NCBI GenBank assembly: GCA_035464115.1
Contig: DATHSN010000023.1
Span: forward strand, 1-13,732
Direction of reading: 5' to 3'
DNA from: DATHSN01 sp035464115
GTDB lineage: Bacteria > Actinomycetota > Acidimicrobiia > Acidimicrobiales > SKKL01
Length of the DNA stretch: 13,732 bases
Below, piece by piece: positions 6,241 to 13,732 of the stretch. Each line of letters opens with the position of its first letter. The stretch's first letter is position 1. The position numbers were made by a program, and so were the translations under genes. Below the pieces are notes generated by a model, which ran no database searches, was not told where the DNA came from, and was given only the letters and a program-made list of their open reading frames with translations.

Positions 6241-6924
6241 ATGGCCCCCGATCCAGCCCCCGATCCGGCCGCTGATCTGGCCGCTGATCTGGTCGCGCGA
6301 TGGGACGACCTCGACCACGACCTCGCGGCGCGCTGGGGGCTGCCGGCGGCGCCGCACCACCGCGACGAGCTGCTCGGCCGGTGGCACGAGCCGCACCGCC
6401 GCTACCACGACGTCGCCCACCTCGCCGCGGTGCTCGGCCACCTCGACCGCTGGACCGGCGACGGTCGCGACCGCGACGCGGCCCGGGTGGCGGCCTGGTA
6501 CCACGACGCCGTCCAGCAGCCCGGCGCGGGCGACGACGAGGCCCGGGCCGCGGACCTGGCCCGCGCCCACCTCGCCGACCGCGGCGCGCCCGCCGACCTG
6601 GTCGACACGGTCGTCGCCGCCGTCCTGGCCACCGCCGACCACCTCCGCGACCCCGACGCCGACCCGCCCCCGGCCGTGGCCGTGCTCCTCGACGCCGACC
6701 TGGCCGTCCTCGGCGCCGACCCCGACACCTACGCCGCCTACCGCCGGGGGGTGCGCGCCGAGTGGCCCCACCTCGACGACGCCACGTTCGCCCGGGGTCG
6801 CCGGACCGTGGTCACCGCGCTCGCCGCCCGCCGCCGCCTCTACCTCACCGAGGTCGCGGCACGCGAGCGCGGCGCGGCCGCCCGGGAGAACCTCACGGCG
6901 GAGCTGGTCGACCTGTCGTCGTGA
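6241..6924 (+). CDS. Predicted HD-superfamily metal-dependent phosphohydrolase (COG4339-like)
   Basis: 227 residues. The motifs RRYHDVAHL (53-61), AAWYHDAVQ (84-92), an ATADH segment (130-134) and LLDADLAVLG (149-158) occur in the order and spacing of the COG4339 group. That gives probable metal ligands His56/His60, the His88-Asp89 pair and Asp153. HD-superfamily enzymes hydrolyse phosphoesters, often of nucleotides, but this group has no settled substrate and I assign none. The protein is cytoplasmic with no signal peptide. The first 20 residues are low complexity (APDP-APDP-AADL-AADL), encoded by short tandem repeats of a GATC(C/T)-containing unit, and are probably a variable tail. It diverges from manA and converges on the GGDEF-EAL gene with only 12 bp between stops. 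Family fairly sure, function open. Confidence 0.82.
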   Translation: MAPDPAPDPAADLAADLVARWDDLDHDLAARWGLPAAPHHRDELLGRWHEPHRRYHDVAHLAAVLGHLDRWTGDGRDRDAARVAAWYHDAVQQPGAGDDEARAADLARAHLADRGAPADLVDTVVAAVLATADHLRDPDADPPPAVAVLLDADLAVLGADPDTYAAYRRGVRAEWPHLDDATFARGRRTVVTALAARRRLYLTEVAARERGAAARENLTAELVDLSS

Positions 6925-6929
6925 GCCCC

Positions 6930-6947
6930 CGGCGCCTCAGCGCGCCG
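6930..6947. terminator. Possible bidirectional hairpin between convergent HD-protein and GGDEF-EAL genes
   Basis: CGGCGC (6930-6935) and GCGCCG (6942-6947) form a 6-bp stem with a 6-nt loop that contains the stop codon of the minus-strand gene. The two stops are 12 bp apart, so any terminator has to overlap coding ends. No U-tract is seen. Confidence 0.3.
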
Positions 6948-9900
6948 CCGGCCCGACCGCCCCGTCGACCACGCCGTCGACCGCGTCGTCGACCAGGCGG
7001 GCGCCGGCCAGCAACCACGACGTGACCCGCGGCGCCGGCACCGCCGGTGACCACAGGTAGCCCTGGGCCTGGTGGCACCCCAGGGCGACGAGCCGGTCGG
7101 CCTGCACGCGGGTCTCGACCCCCTCGGCCACCACGCGCAGCCCGAGGAGCCCGCCGAGGGCCACGACCATCTCGGCGATCGCCGAGGGTCCCCGCCGGTC
7201 GGGCTCGAGCACCGCCGAGACGAACGCCCGGTCGATCTTCACGGTGTCGATGGGGAGCGCCGACAGGTGGGTGAGCGAGCTGAAGCCGGTGCCGAAGTCG
7301 TCGAGGGAGATCTCCACGCCGAGGGCGCGCAGCTCGTCGAGCTGGTCGGCGGCCGCCACGGTGTCGTCGAGCAGCTGGGTCTCGGTGACCTCGAGGTGCA
7401 ACGCCGGGCCGGTGGTGCCGGTCATCGCGAGCGCCCGGCGCACGGCGGGCACCAGCGTCCCCGCGGCCAGCTGGCGCGCCGACACGTTCACCGCCACCGT
7501 CAGGTCGGGGACGATGCGGCGCCAGTCGGCCACGTCGCGCAGCGCGGTGAGGAGCACGTGGGCGCCGAGCTCGTGGATGAGCCCGCACGACTCGGCGACG
7601 CGGACCAGCTGCGACGGGTCGCGCAGCTCGTCGTCGGTGGCCGACCACCGCAACAGGGCCTCGACGCCGACGATGCGCTCGTCGTCGAGGCGCACGATGG
7701 GCTGGTAGTGCACGGGGATGTCGCCGGCCGTCAGGGCGCGCCGCAGCGCCTGCTCGTGGCGCACGTCGACGTCGGCGGCTCGGCGCAGCGAGTCGTCGAA
7801 GGCCACCACCTTCCCCGGCCCGGAGCGCTTGGCCGCGTACATGGCGAGATCGGCCTCGGCGAGGGTCCGCTGGGCGTCGGCGGGGGCGTCGGCCGCCGCG
7901 TGGCTGATCCCGACGCTGGCGCCGAGGTAGGCGACGTCACCCGACGGCAACCGGTAGGGCTCGCGCAGCGTGGCCACCAGCCGGTCGGCGAGGACGCGCC
8001 CGTCCCGGTCGGTGAGCCCACCGCACAGCACGACGAACTCGTCGCCACCGATCCGTCCGACCAGGTCGGTGCCGCGCACCACGCTGCGGACGCGGTCCGC
8101 GACCTCGCGGAGCACCGTGTCGCCGGCGGCGTGGCCCTGCGTGTCGTTCACCCGCTTGAAGCGGTCGAGGTCGACGTAGAGCAGCGTGTGGTCCTCGTCG
8201 CCGGTCCGCAGCAGCCTCCGGGTCGCCACCTGGGTGAAGCCCCCACGGTTGAGCAGACCGGTGAGCGGATCGTGGGTGGCGTCGTGGGTCAGCTGGGCCT
8301 CGAGGGCCTTGCGGTCGCGGATGTCGCGAGCGATCACCGTGATGATCCCGCCGTCGGCCGTGGCGACGCTGGACGCCGACACCAGCAACGGCACCACGTC
8401 GCCCTCGGGCCGGTGGTGGAGGTGCTCGAAGCGCAAGCTCGTGCCCGGCGCCGGCGCCTCGATGTGCAACACGTCGGCCAGGCGCGCGCCGACCAGGCCG
8501 TGCGACACGCCGGCCAGCTCGACCGCGGAGGCGTTGGCCGAGATGATCACCCCGTCGAGCGAGGCCACCACGATGGCGTCGGGGGCGCTGTCGACGATGG
8601 TGCGCGACAGCGCCTCGCTGGCCCGGAGCCGGCGGGTGGTGTCGGACAGGTTCGCCACCGACTCGCGCAGCAGCGAGCCGAGGCGGCCGGGGGCGTCGAC
8701 CGCCAGCACGGCAGCGTCGATCTGCCCGGCCGCCAACGCCTCGGTCTGGGCGCCGATCAGCACGAGGTTGCGCTCCATCTCCTCGAACGTGGCCGCCAGC
8801 GTGGCCACCTCGTCGCGCCCGGCGACGTGCACCGCGGCGCCGCCACCGAGCTCGCCCTCGCCGAGGCGGCGGGCCCGCGCGGCCAGCGCGGCGAGCGGGC
8901 GGGCCAGCGAGCGCGTCACGAGGACCGCGACCGCGCCGGTGAGGAGCATGGCGACGAGCGCGACCGCCAGCGCCCGCCGCAGGTCGGCCTGGGCGGTCGC
9001 CTCGCGGGCCTCCGCACCGGCGCGGAGGTCGTCGAGGAGGGCGACCTGGGCGGTCTCGTAGGCCTCGGCGAGCGACTCGATGGCGGTGCCCGCCTCGACC
9101 AGCAGCGGGATCGACGGATCGATCGCGCCGCTCGCGGCGATGCTCGCGAAGCGCTTCCGGTAGGGCGCCCACCCCGTGTAGGCGCTGCGGGTCGGTTCCG
9201 ACGGGTCGTCGATGGCGGGTCCCGACGGCGTCGTGGCGGCTCGCACCACCTCGGGCGCGCCGGGCGCGGTGCGGTCGAGGTCCTCGAGTCGCAGCTCCTG
9301 GGTGACCACGCTGCGCTGCCACAGATCGACGAGCTCGGGATCGGGCTCGGCGCCCATCAGGGCGAGGAACACCACGGTGGCCTCCACCCCGAGCGAGTCA
9401 CCCGCGTCGATGAGGGCGAGCACCGGCGACGCGCTCGTCGAAGCCGGGCCACCGAGCAGCTCCCCCACCGCGTCGACCAGCGTGGCGCGGATCGCGTCGT
9501 AGCGGTCCCGCGCCTCGTCGAGGTCGTCGATGCGACCGGCGCCGACATCGACCTCGAGCTGGTCGAGCTCGTCGATCGCGCTGCGCACCGGGGCGGGCGA
9601 CGACAGAGTCGACCCCAGCTCGTCCATCGCCGCTGATGCGGCGGCCACGGCGTCGATGGTGCGTTGGCGACGCTCGCCGGCGAGCTGGTCGAACACGGGG
9701 AGCGAGCCGCTGAACTCGGCACCGAGGTCGCCGTCGCCCTGGACCGAGACCACCTGGTAGGCGGCCAGCTCGCGGCTGGGCCCGACCAGCTGGGCGAGCG
9801 TGGCGAGCGGGGCGGCGAGCTCGATGGCATCGCGGTCGTGGCGGGCGGCCCGGGCCTCGTGATCGGCCCGGGCCGCGCTCGCCACCAGGATCCCGGTCAG

Positions 9901-9984
9901 CACGAACAAGGGGACCGCGGCGGCGAGGAGGACCTGGGTGCGGACGCGCCAACGCCCGCGCGGTCGTCCTCGGCGGCGTGGCAT
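6937..9984 (-). CDS. Membrane-bound sensor GGDEF-EAL protein (HAMP, PAS, diguanylate cyclase and c-di-GMP phosphodiesterase)
   Basis: 1015 residues. The order is a basic N-tail, transmembrane helix 1 (about 16-38), an extracytoplasmic region of about 295 residues, helix 2 (about 338-357), HAMP (about 358-412), a linker, PAS (about 456-560), GGDEF (about 565-730) and EAL (about 745-990). The cyclase site GGDEF (646-650) is intact and the product-inhibition RxxD (RGTD, 637-640) lies exactly 5 residues before it. The phosphodiesterase site is also complete: EALLRW (775-780), Asn833, Glu865, Asp895-Asp896 in DDFGTGFSSL, Lys916, Glu954 in AEGVE and Gln974. Both making and breaking cyclic di-GMP are therefore chemically possible, with the balance set by the periplasmic signal and PAS. 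The sensor region is helical and Ala/Asp/Glu-rich, resembling nitrate/nitrite-sensing or four-helix-bundle sensors, but I cannot name it. There is no Shine-Dalgarno sequence at the ATG. The gene starts 67 bp after the inositol phosphate synthase stop and may be co-transcribed with it. Confidence 0.95.
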   Translation of the reverse strand: MPRRRGRPRGRWRVRTQVLLAAAVPLFVLTGILVASAARADHEARAARHDRDAIELAAPLATLAQLVGPSRELAAYQVVSVQGDGDLGAEFSGSLPVFDQLAGERRQRTIDAVAAASAAMDELGSTLSSPAPVRSAIDELDQLEVDVGAGRIDDLDEARDRYDAIRATLVDAVGELLGGPASTSASPVLALIDAGDSLGVEATVVFLALMGAEPDPELVDLWQRSVVTQELRLEDLDRTAPGAPEVVRAATTPSGPAIDDPSEPTRSAYTGWAPYRKRFASIAASGAIDPSIPLLVEAGTAIESLAEAYETAQVALLDDLRAGAEAREATAQADLRRALAVALVAMLLTGAVAVLVTRSLARPLAALAARARRLGEGELGGGAAVHVAGRDEVATLAATFEEMERNLVLIGAQTEALAAGQIDAAVLAVDAPGRLGSLLRESVANLSDTTRRLRASEALSRTIVDSAPDAIVVASLDGVIISANASAVELAGVSHGLVGARLADVLHIEAPAPGTSLRFEHLHHRPEGDVVPLLVSASSVATADGGIITVIARDIRDRKALEAQLTHDATHDPLTGLLNRGGFTQVATRRLLRTGDEDHTLLYVDLDRFKRVNDTQGHAAGDTVLREVADRVRSVVRGTDLVGRIGGDEFVVLCGGLTDRDGRVLADRLVATLREPYRLPSGDVAYLGASVGISHAAADAPADAQRTLAEADLAMYAAKRSGPGKVVAFDDSLRRAADVDVRHEQALRRALTAGDIPVHYQPIVRLDDERIVGVEALLRWSATDDELRDPSQLVRVAESCGLIHELGAHVLLTALRDVADWRRIVPDLTVAVNVSARQLAAGTLVPAVRRALAMTGTTGPALHLEVTETQLLDDTVAAADQLDELRALGVEISLDDFGTGFSSLTHLSALPIDTVKIDRAFVSAVLEPDRRGPSAIAEMVVALGGLLGLRVVAEGVETRVQADRLVALGCHQAQGYLWSPAVPAPRVTSWLLAGARLVDDAVDGVVDGAVGPAAR

Positions 9985-10018
9985 GCACCGTCTATCGGCG
10001 CCGGCCGGGGGTGGCTGA

Positions 10019-10043
10019 GGGCAGCGTCCTCGTGGATCTGCCC
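10019..10043 (-). terminator. Hairpin between inositol phosphate synthase and GGDEF-EAL genes
   Basis: On the minus strand GGGCAG (10043-10038) and CTGCCC (10024-10019) pair perfectly. Inside the 13-nt interval a further TCC-ACGA-GGA mini-stem can form, giving an interrupted stem of about 9 bp. It begins 8 nt after the synthase stop and ends 34 nt before the GGDEF-EAL start. It could terminate the first gene, partly attenuate the second, or protect the 3' end. There is no U-tract. Confidence 0.4.
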
Positions 10044-10051
10044 CCGTCGGT

Positions 10052-11356
<1,305 letters not shown>

Positions 11357-11362
11357 GGTCGG

Positions 11363-11368
11363 ATGATA
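11363..11368 (-). promoter_or_regulatory. Candidate -10 element (TATCAT) of a leaderless ino1 promoter
   Basis: TATCAT on the minus strand is a good -10 hexamer ending 6 nt before the ino1 ATG, placing the transcript start at the start codon. There is no recognisable -35 hexamer at 16-18 nt. A CACGTG palindrome (11384-11389) lies upstream. Confidence 0.6.
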
Positions 11369-11394
11369 ACGACCTCGACACGTCACGTGGGTTC

Positions 11395-11413
11395 AGTTCA
11401 GTGATGCTGAACT
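11395..11413. promoter_or_regulatory. LysR-type operator: perfect palindrome AGTTCAG-N5-CTGAACT
   Basis: The 7-5-7 perfect inverted repeat AGTTCAG-TGATG-CTGAACT contains T-N11-A (T11398, A11410), the consensus bound by LysR-type regulators. It lies between the divergent ino1 and lysR starts. It touches the first base of the lysR -10 hexamer and is centred 48 bp upstream of the ino1 start. A bound LysR protein would therefore be expected to repress its own gene, and it may activate or modulate ino1. It is much less GC-rich than its surroundings, which makes chance occurrence less likely. Confidence 0.7.
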
Positions 11414-11418
11414 ATGGT
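11413..11418 (+). promoter_or_regulatory. Candidate -10 element (TATGGT) of a leaderless lysR promoter
   Basis: TATGGT ends 6 nt before the GTG at 11425, again matching TANNNT-N6-start. Its position decides that GTG as the start, because upstream in-frame GTG/ATG codons at 11401 and 11404 would lie before the transcript begins. The LysR palindrome overlaps its first base. Confidence 0.6.
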
Positions 11419-11424
11419 GCGCAG

Positions 11425-12327
11425 GTGGCCGACACCGGCGACCCGCCCCTCCCCAACCTCACCGTGCAACAGCTCGAGTACCTCGTGGCGGTGTCGCGCT
11501 CGGCCACGTGGGCCGAGGCCGCCGAGTCGGTCGGGGTCACCCCCTCGGCGCTGTCGCAGGGCCTGGCCGAGCTGGAGCGGCGCGTCGGGGTCCCGCTGTT
11601 CGAGCGCCAGGGCCGGCGGCGGGTCATCGCCCCGGCCGCCGCCCCGGTGCTGGCCCACGCCACCGCCGTGGTGGCCGGCACGCGCGACCTGGCCCGCTGG
11701 TCCGCCGACCGCCGCTCGGGTCGGGCCGGGCAGCTGCGGGTCGGGATGATCGACGCCGCCGCCGTCCACCACTTCCCGACGACGCTGCGGCGGTTCCGTG
11801 ACGACCGACCCGAGCTCGACCTGCGGCTCACGGTGGCCCCGTCGGGTGCGTTGCTCGAGGGGCTGCGGCGCGCCGATCTCGACCTGGCCGTGTGCGTCGA
11901 GCCCACCACCGGCACCGAGGGGCTGGCGACCGTGGCCGTCGGCGACGAGGCGCTCGCCGTGTACGGACCCCCGGGGGCCGCACCGGTGCCGCCCGTCGAG
12001 TGGGGGCCGTGGGTCACCTTCCCCGCCGGCTCGCACACCCGGGTGGTGATCGGCCGGGCCCTGGCCACCCTGGGTGCCCGCTTCGAGGTGGTCGCCGAGT
12101 CGCACCAGCCCGAGGTCCTCCGGGAGATGGTCCGCCTCGGGCTGGGGTGGACGGTGCTGCCGGTGGCCCAGGCCGAATCGGGGCCCGATCCCCTCCACCC
12201 CGCTGCGGGTGCCCCCGTCGCCGTGCGTCGACTGGTGGTGGCCCGGCGCACCGACGCCGTCCCCGACCCGGTCGCCGACGCGCTGGTCGACGCGCTCCGC
12301 GACGCGGCCCCGGTGTCGCTGTCCTGA
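11425..12327 (+). CDS. LysR-type transcriptional regulator
   Basis: 300 residues, the normal LysR length. The N-terminal winged helix-turn-helix is at about residues 11-70: LTVQQLEYLVAVSRSATWAEAAESVGVTPSALSQGLAELERRVGVPLFER, shown here only by its landmarks Leu12, Ala28-Ala33, Ser41-Ser44 and Leu58-Phe59. The RVIAP segment (67-71) starts the linker helix, followed by a two-lobed effector-binding domain (about 100-290). The effector cannot be told. I take GTG 11425 as the start because a -10 hexamer sits 6 nt before it; ATG 11404 would add seven residues. The gene is divergent from ino1 with a T-N11-A palindrome between, the textbook layout for a LysR protein that autoregulates and controls its divergent neighbour. 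Whether inositol or a sugar phosphate is the ligand is speculation. The gene converges on the HNH-family gene. Confidence 0.92.
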   Translation: MADTGDPPLPNLTVQQLEYLVAVSRSATWAEAAESVGVTPSALSQGLAELERRVGVPLFERQGRRRVIAPAAAPVLAHATAVVAGTRDLARWSADRRSGRAGQLRVGMIDAAAVHHFPTTLRRFRDDRPELDLRLTVAPSGALLEGLRRADLDLAVCVEPTTGTEGLATVAVGDEALAVYGPPGAAPVPPVEWGPWVTFPAGSHTRVVIGRALATLGARFEVVAESHQPEVLREMVRLGLGWTVLPVAQAESGPDPLHPAAGAPVAVRRLVVARRTDAVPDPVADALVDALRDAAPVSLS

Positions 12328-12437
12328 GCGGCTGTCGTGCGCAGGCGCGATGCGGCCCTGCGTCGTTGGGCCCTCACCACGCCACCTGCCGGGCCGGCGC
12401 CTGCTGGTGCGAGCCGCGCTCGTTCCATGCGTGGCGG
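12328..12437. other. Convergent intergenic region, possible weak terminator
   Basis: This 110-bp gap lies between the stops of lysR and the HNH-family gene. The only structure I see is a short inverted repeat GGCCC (12354-12358) / GGGCC (12368-12372) with a 9-nt loop. No gene, tRNA or repeat unit is apparent. Confidence 0.3.
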
Positions 12438-13732
12438 TCAGACCGATGAGGTGATGGGGCCGCCGCCGTTGGGGCGGTGGTAGGTCCAGGTGCCGTCGGG
12501 TTCTCGGTGCGGGGTGAACCCGGCTTCTTTGAGCCGGTTGTGGAACCCGCAGCCGGGTTGGCCGTTGTGGGTGTCGGTGCATCCGCCCGTGCGCCAGGCG
12601 TCGATGTGGTCGATCTGGAGGTGGCGGGCGTCGCGGTCACAGCCGGGCCACATGCATCTCGGCGTGCCGCTGCTGTCGAGGCTCTGGTTCAACAGCACCG
12701 CGTCGCGGGCCGCTCCGGTGAAGAAGCGTTGCTTGCGGCCGAGGTCGATGACGGTGCCCTTGGCGTCGGTGACCACCCGGCGGACGTGGCCGATCACCGC
12801 CGCGGCGACCGCGTCACCGGGGTGCACGTGATGGCCGCTGAGGGTCCGACACACCCGCCCGTCAGGATCGATCACGGACGGTTCTGAGTCGGGGGCTGCG
12901 CCGTGGTCGGTGCCGGTGTGGGTGGCACCGCAGAGGCGGGCCAGCTCGTTCTCGAAGCTGGCCTGGTCGATCACGATGTTCACCAGCGGCTCCGGTCGAC
13001 GCCCCTCGGGCGGCGCGGTGGCCGCGCGGTGCGCCATGGCGACCAGGGCGTCGGCGCGACGTTGGGCGGGGGTGCGGTCGAGCTCGTCGGGCGCCACCTC
13101 CTCCCGCCCGAGCCGTGCGCGGGCCGCCAGCAGGTCGATTCGGTACTCGGCGTCGACGAACCGCTCGTAGATCTCGGCGAACGTGGCTCCCTGGAGCGCC
13201 CCGAAGCTCGCGGTGAGCGTCCACGATTCCTCGATGGGGTCCTGCACGAACGCGGCGCGCCGGCGGGCGTGGGTGATCTCGCTGCGCTGGGCGGCGCCGT
13301 CGGCGTCGGCGAGGCGTTCCCACTGGGCCAGGACCACCGTCAGGTCACGATGGGTCTCGGTGGCGGCCTGCTCGGCGAAGATCGCATCCGCACCCTCCAG
13401 GAACGGGCGCACCCGCCGGTTGGCCGCCACCCTCGCGATGGCCAGCATCGACGCGGTGGGCACCGTGCCGCGCCGGTAGGCGTCGGCGACACAGGGCAGC
13501 GACCGCAACGCCCGCGCCCGCGAGATCCGCTGCGCGGCCTCCGAGCCCGACAGGCGACCCAGGTGCACCAACGCGCACCTGGCGTTGGCGTGACCGTCCA
13601 CCCGATGGGCGCCGGTGCGGTGCACCTCACCGGCCAGGCGGTCGGTGCCGGAATCCATCCGACGGTGCATCACCTCGGCGTCGCGCACCACGACCAGCAG
13701 CTCCTCGGCGGTCAGCACCTCGAGATCGAGCT
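12438..13732 (-). CDS. DUF222/HNH endonuclease-family protein (13E12-like), N-terminus cut by window edge
   Basis: About 431 residues are visible; the frame stays open to the right edge, so the true start lies outside or the GTG at 13718 is used. The numbering below is from that GTG. Residues 1-330 are DUF222, helical and Arg/Ala-rich, with landmarks DGHANARCALVHLGRLSG (44-61). The C-terminus is a zinc-bound HNH module: Cys355 and Cys360 in CMWPGC, QIDHIDAW with His371, GGCTDTHN with Asn385, and CGFHNRLKE with Cys390, His393 and Asn394. The fold is a beta-beta-alpha-metal nuclease. Such proteins occur in multiple copies in actinobacteria and are sometimes tied to 13E12 repeats or phage-like elements, but their biological role is not established. 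Codons for the HNH end are visibly less GC-biased than in neighbouring genes, hinting at a different history. There are no partner restriction or intein sequences. Confidence 0.9.
   Translation of the reverse strand, partial: LDLEVLTAEELLVVVRDAEVMHRRMDSGTDRLAGEVHRTGAHRVDGHANARCALVHLGRLSGSEAAQRISRARALRSLPCVADAYRRGTVPTASMLAIARVAANRRVRPFLEGADAIFAEQAATETHRDLTVVLAQWERLADADGAAQRSEITHARRRAAFVQDPIEESWTLTASFGALQGATFAEIYERFVDAEYRIDLLAARARLGREEVAPDELDRTPAQRRADALVAMAHRAATAPPEGRRPEPLVNIVIDQASFENELARLCGATHTGTDHGAAPDSEPSVIDPDGRVCRTLSGHHVHPGDAVAAAVIGHVRRVVTDAKGTVIDLGRKQRFFTGAARDAVLLNQSLDSSGTPRCMWPGCDRDARHLQIDHIDAWRTGGCTDTHNGQPGCGFHNRLKEAGFTPHREPDGTWTYHRPNGGGPITSSV

Noticed and set aside
7072..9636. Very long open frame on the plus strand, antisense to the GGDEF-EAL gene
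   Set aside because: Its translation is low-complexity and shows no domain, while the opposite strand encodes full HAMP, PAS, GGDEF and EAL domains. Long antisense frames are expected in DNA this GC-rich.
12517..12559. Repeated AACCCGGCT/AGCCGGGTT segments
   Set aside because: They lie inside the conserved HNH coding sequence and are explained by codon use rather than a separate element.
12438..13732. HNH gene as part of a restriction, homing or defence system
   Set aside because: The DUF222 arrangement is a common actinobacterial orphan family. No methyltransferase, intein, intron or phage gene is nearby in the window.

Overview
The window is very GC-rich DNA with GC-biased third codon positions, many GTG starts, tight gene packing and a DUF222/HNH gene. 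This points to a high-GC actinobacterium. The mix of genes and the apparent leaderless promoters would suit a deep-branching class such as Acidimicrobiia, but that placement is inference. I see no tRNA, rRNA, CRISPR array, insertion sequence, prophage or recognisable defence system. Ten protein genes plus a partial one at each edge account for nearly all of the window; the longest stretch without a gene is 272 bp (418-689).

Left part (1-1553): on the minus strand lie the first 139 residues of an EamA/DMT-type membrane transporter cut by the window edge and, upstream of it, a single-pass exported protein of unknown function with four cysteines. A short divergent control region with two GC-rich inverted repeats separates these from the next block. 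Block two (1554-4914, plus strand) is a compact three-gene operon: a VOC-fold (extradiol-dioxygenase-like) metalloprotein, an alpha/beta hydrolase with an intact Ser-Asp-His triad, and a DHA2 (14-helix) MFS exporter whose start codon overlaps the hydrolase stop. Converging on it is a CsoR/FrmR-family repressor with a C-rich/G-rich operator-like sequence just upstream of its -10 element. The copper-ligand histidine of the CsoR fingerprint is glycine here, so a persulfide-type (CstR-like) or other thiol chemistry is as likely as copper sensing.

Middle part (5312-9984): a class I mannose-6-phosphate isomerase on the minus strand diverges from a COG4339-type HD-superfamily protein. Converging on the latter is a 1015-residue membrane-bound GGDEF-EAL protein with a large extracytoplasmic sensor region, HAMP and PAS; every motif needed for both cyclic-di-GMP synthesis and hydrolysis is present.

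Right part (9985-13732): a long-form inositol-3-phosphate synthase on the minus strand lies just upstream of the GGDEF-EAL gene and diverges from a LysR-type regulator. Their 68-bp shared control region carries a perfect 7-5-7 palindrome of the LysR T-N11-A class plus a -10 hexamer for each gene. The window ends inside a DUF222/HNH endonuclease-family gene.

The most interesting sequence-level signal is a repeated promoter layout. Four genes (DMT transporter, manA, inositol phosphate synthase, lysR) have TANNNT exactly 6 nt before the start codon with no Shine-Dalgarno sequence, and a fifth (HD protein) has a near match. This implies leaderless transcripts and fixes several start codons. I did not find a convincing wholly new biological system; the best leads are the CstR-like regulator, the LysR palindrome controlling an inositol synthase neighbourhood, and the VOC-hydrolase-exporter operon.
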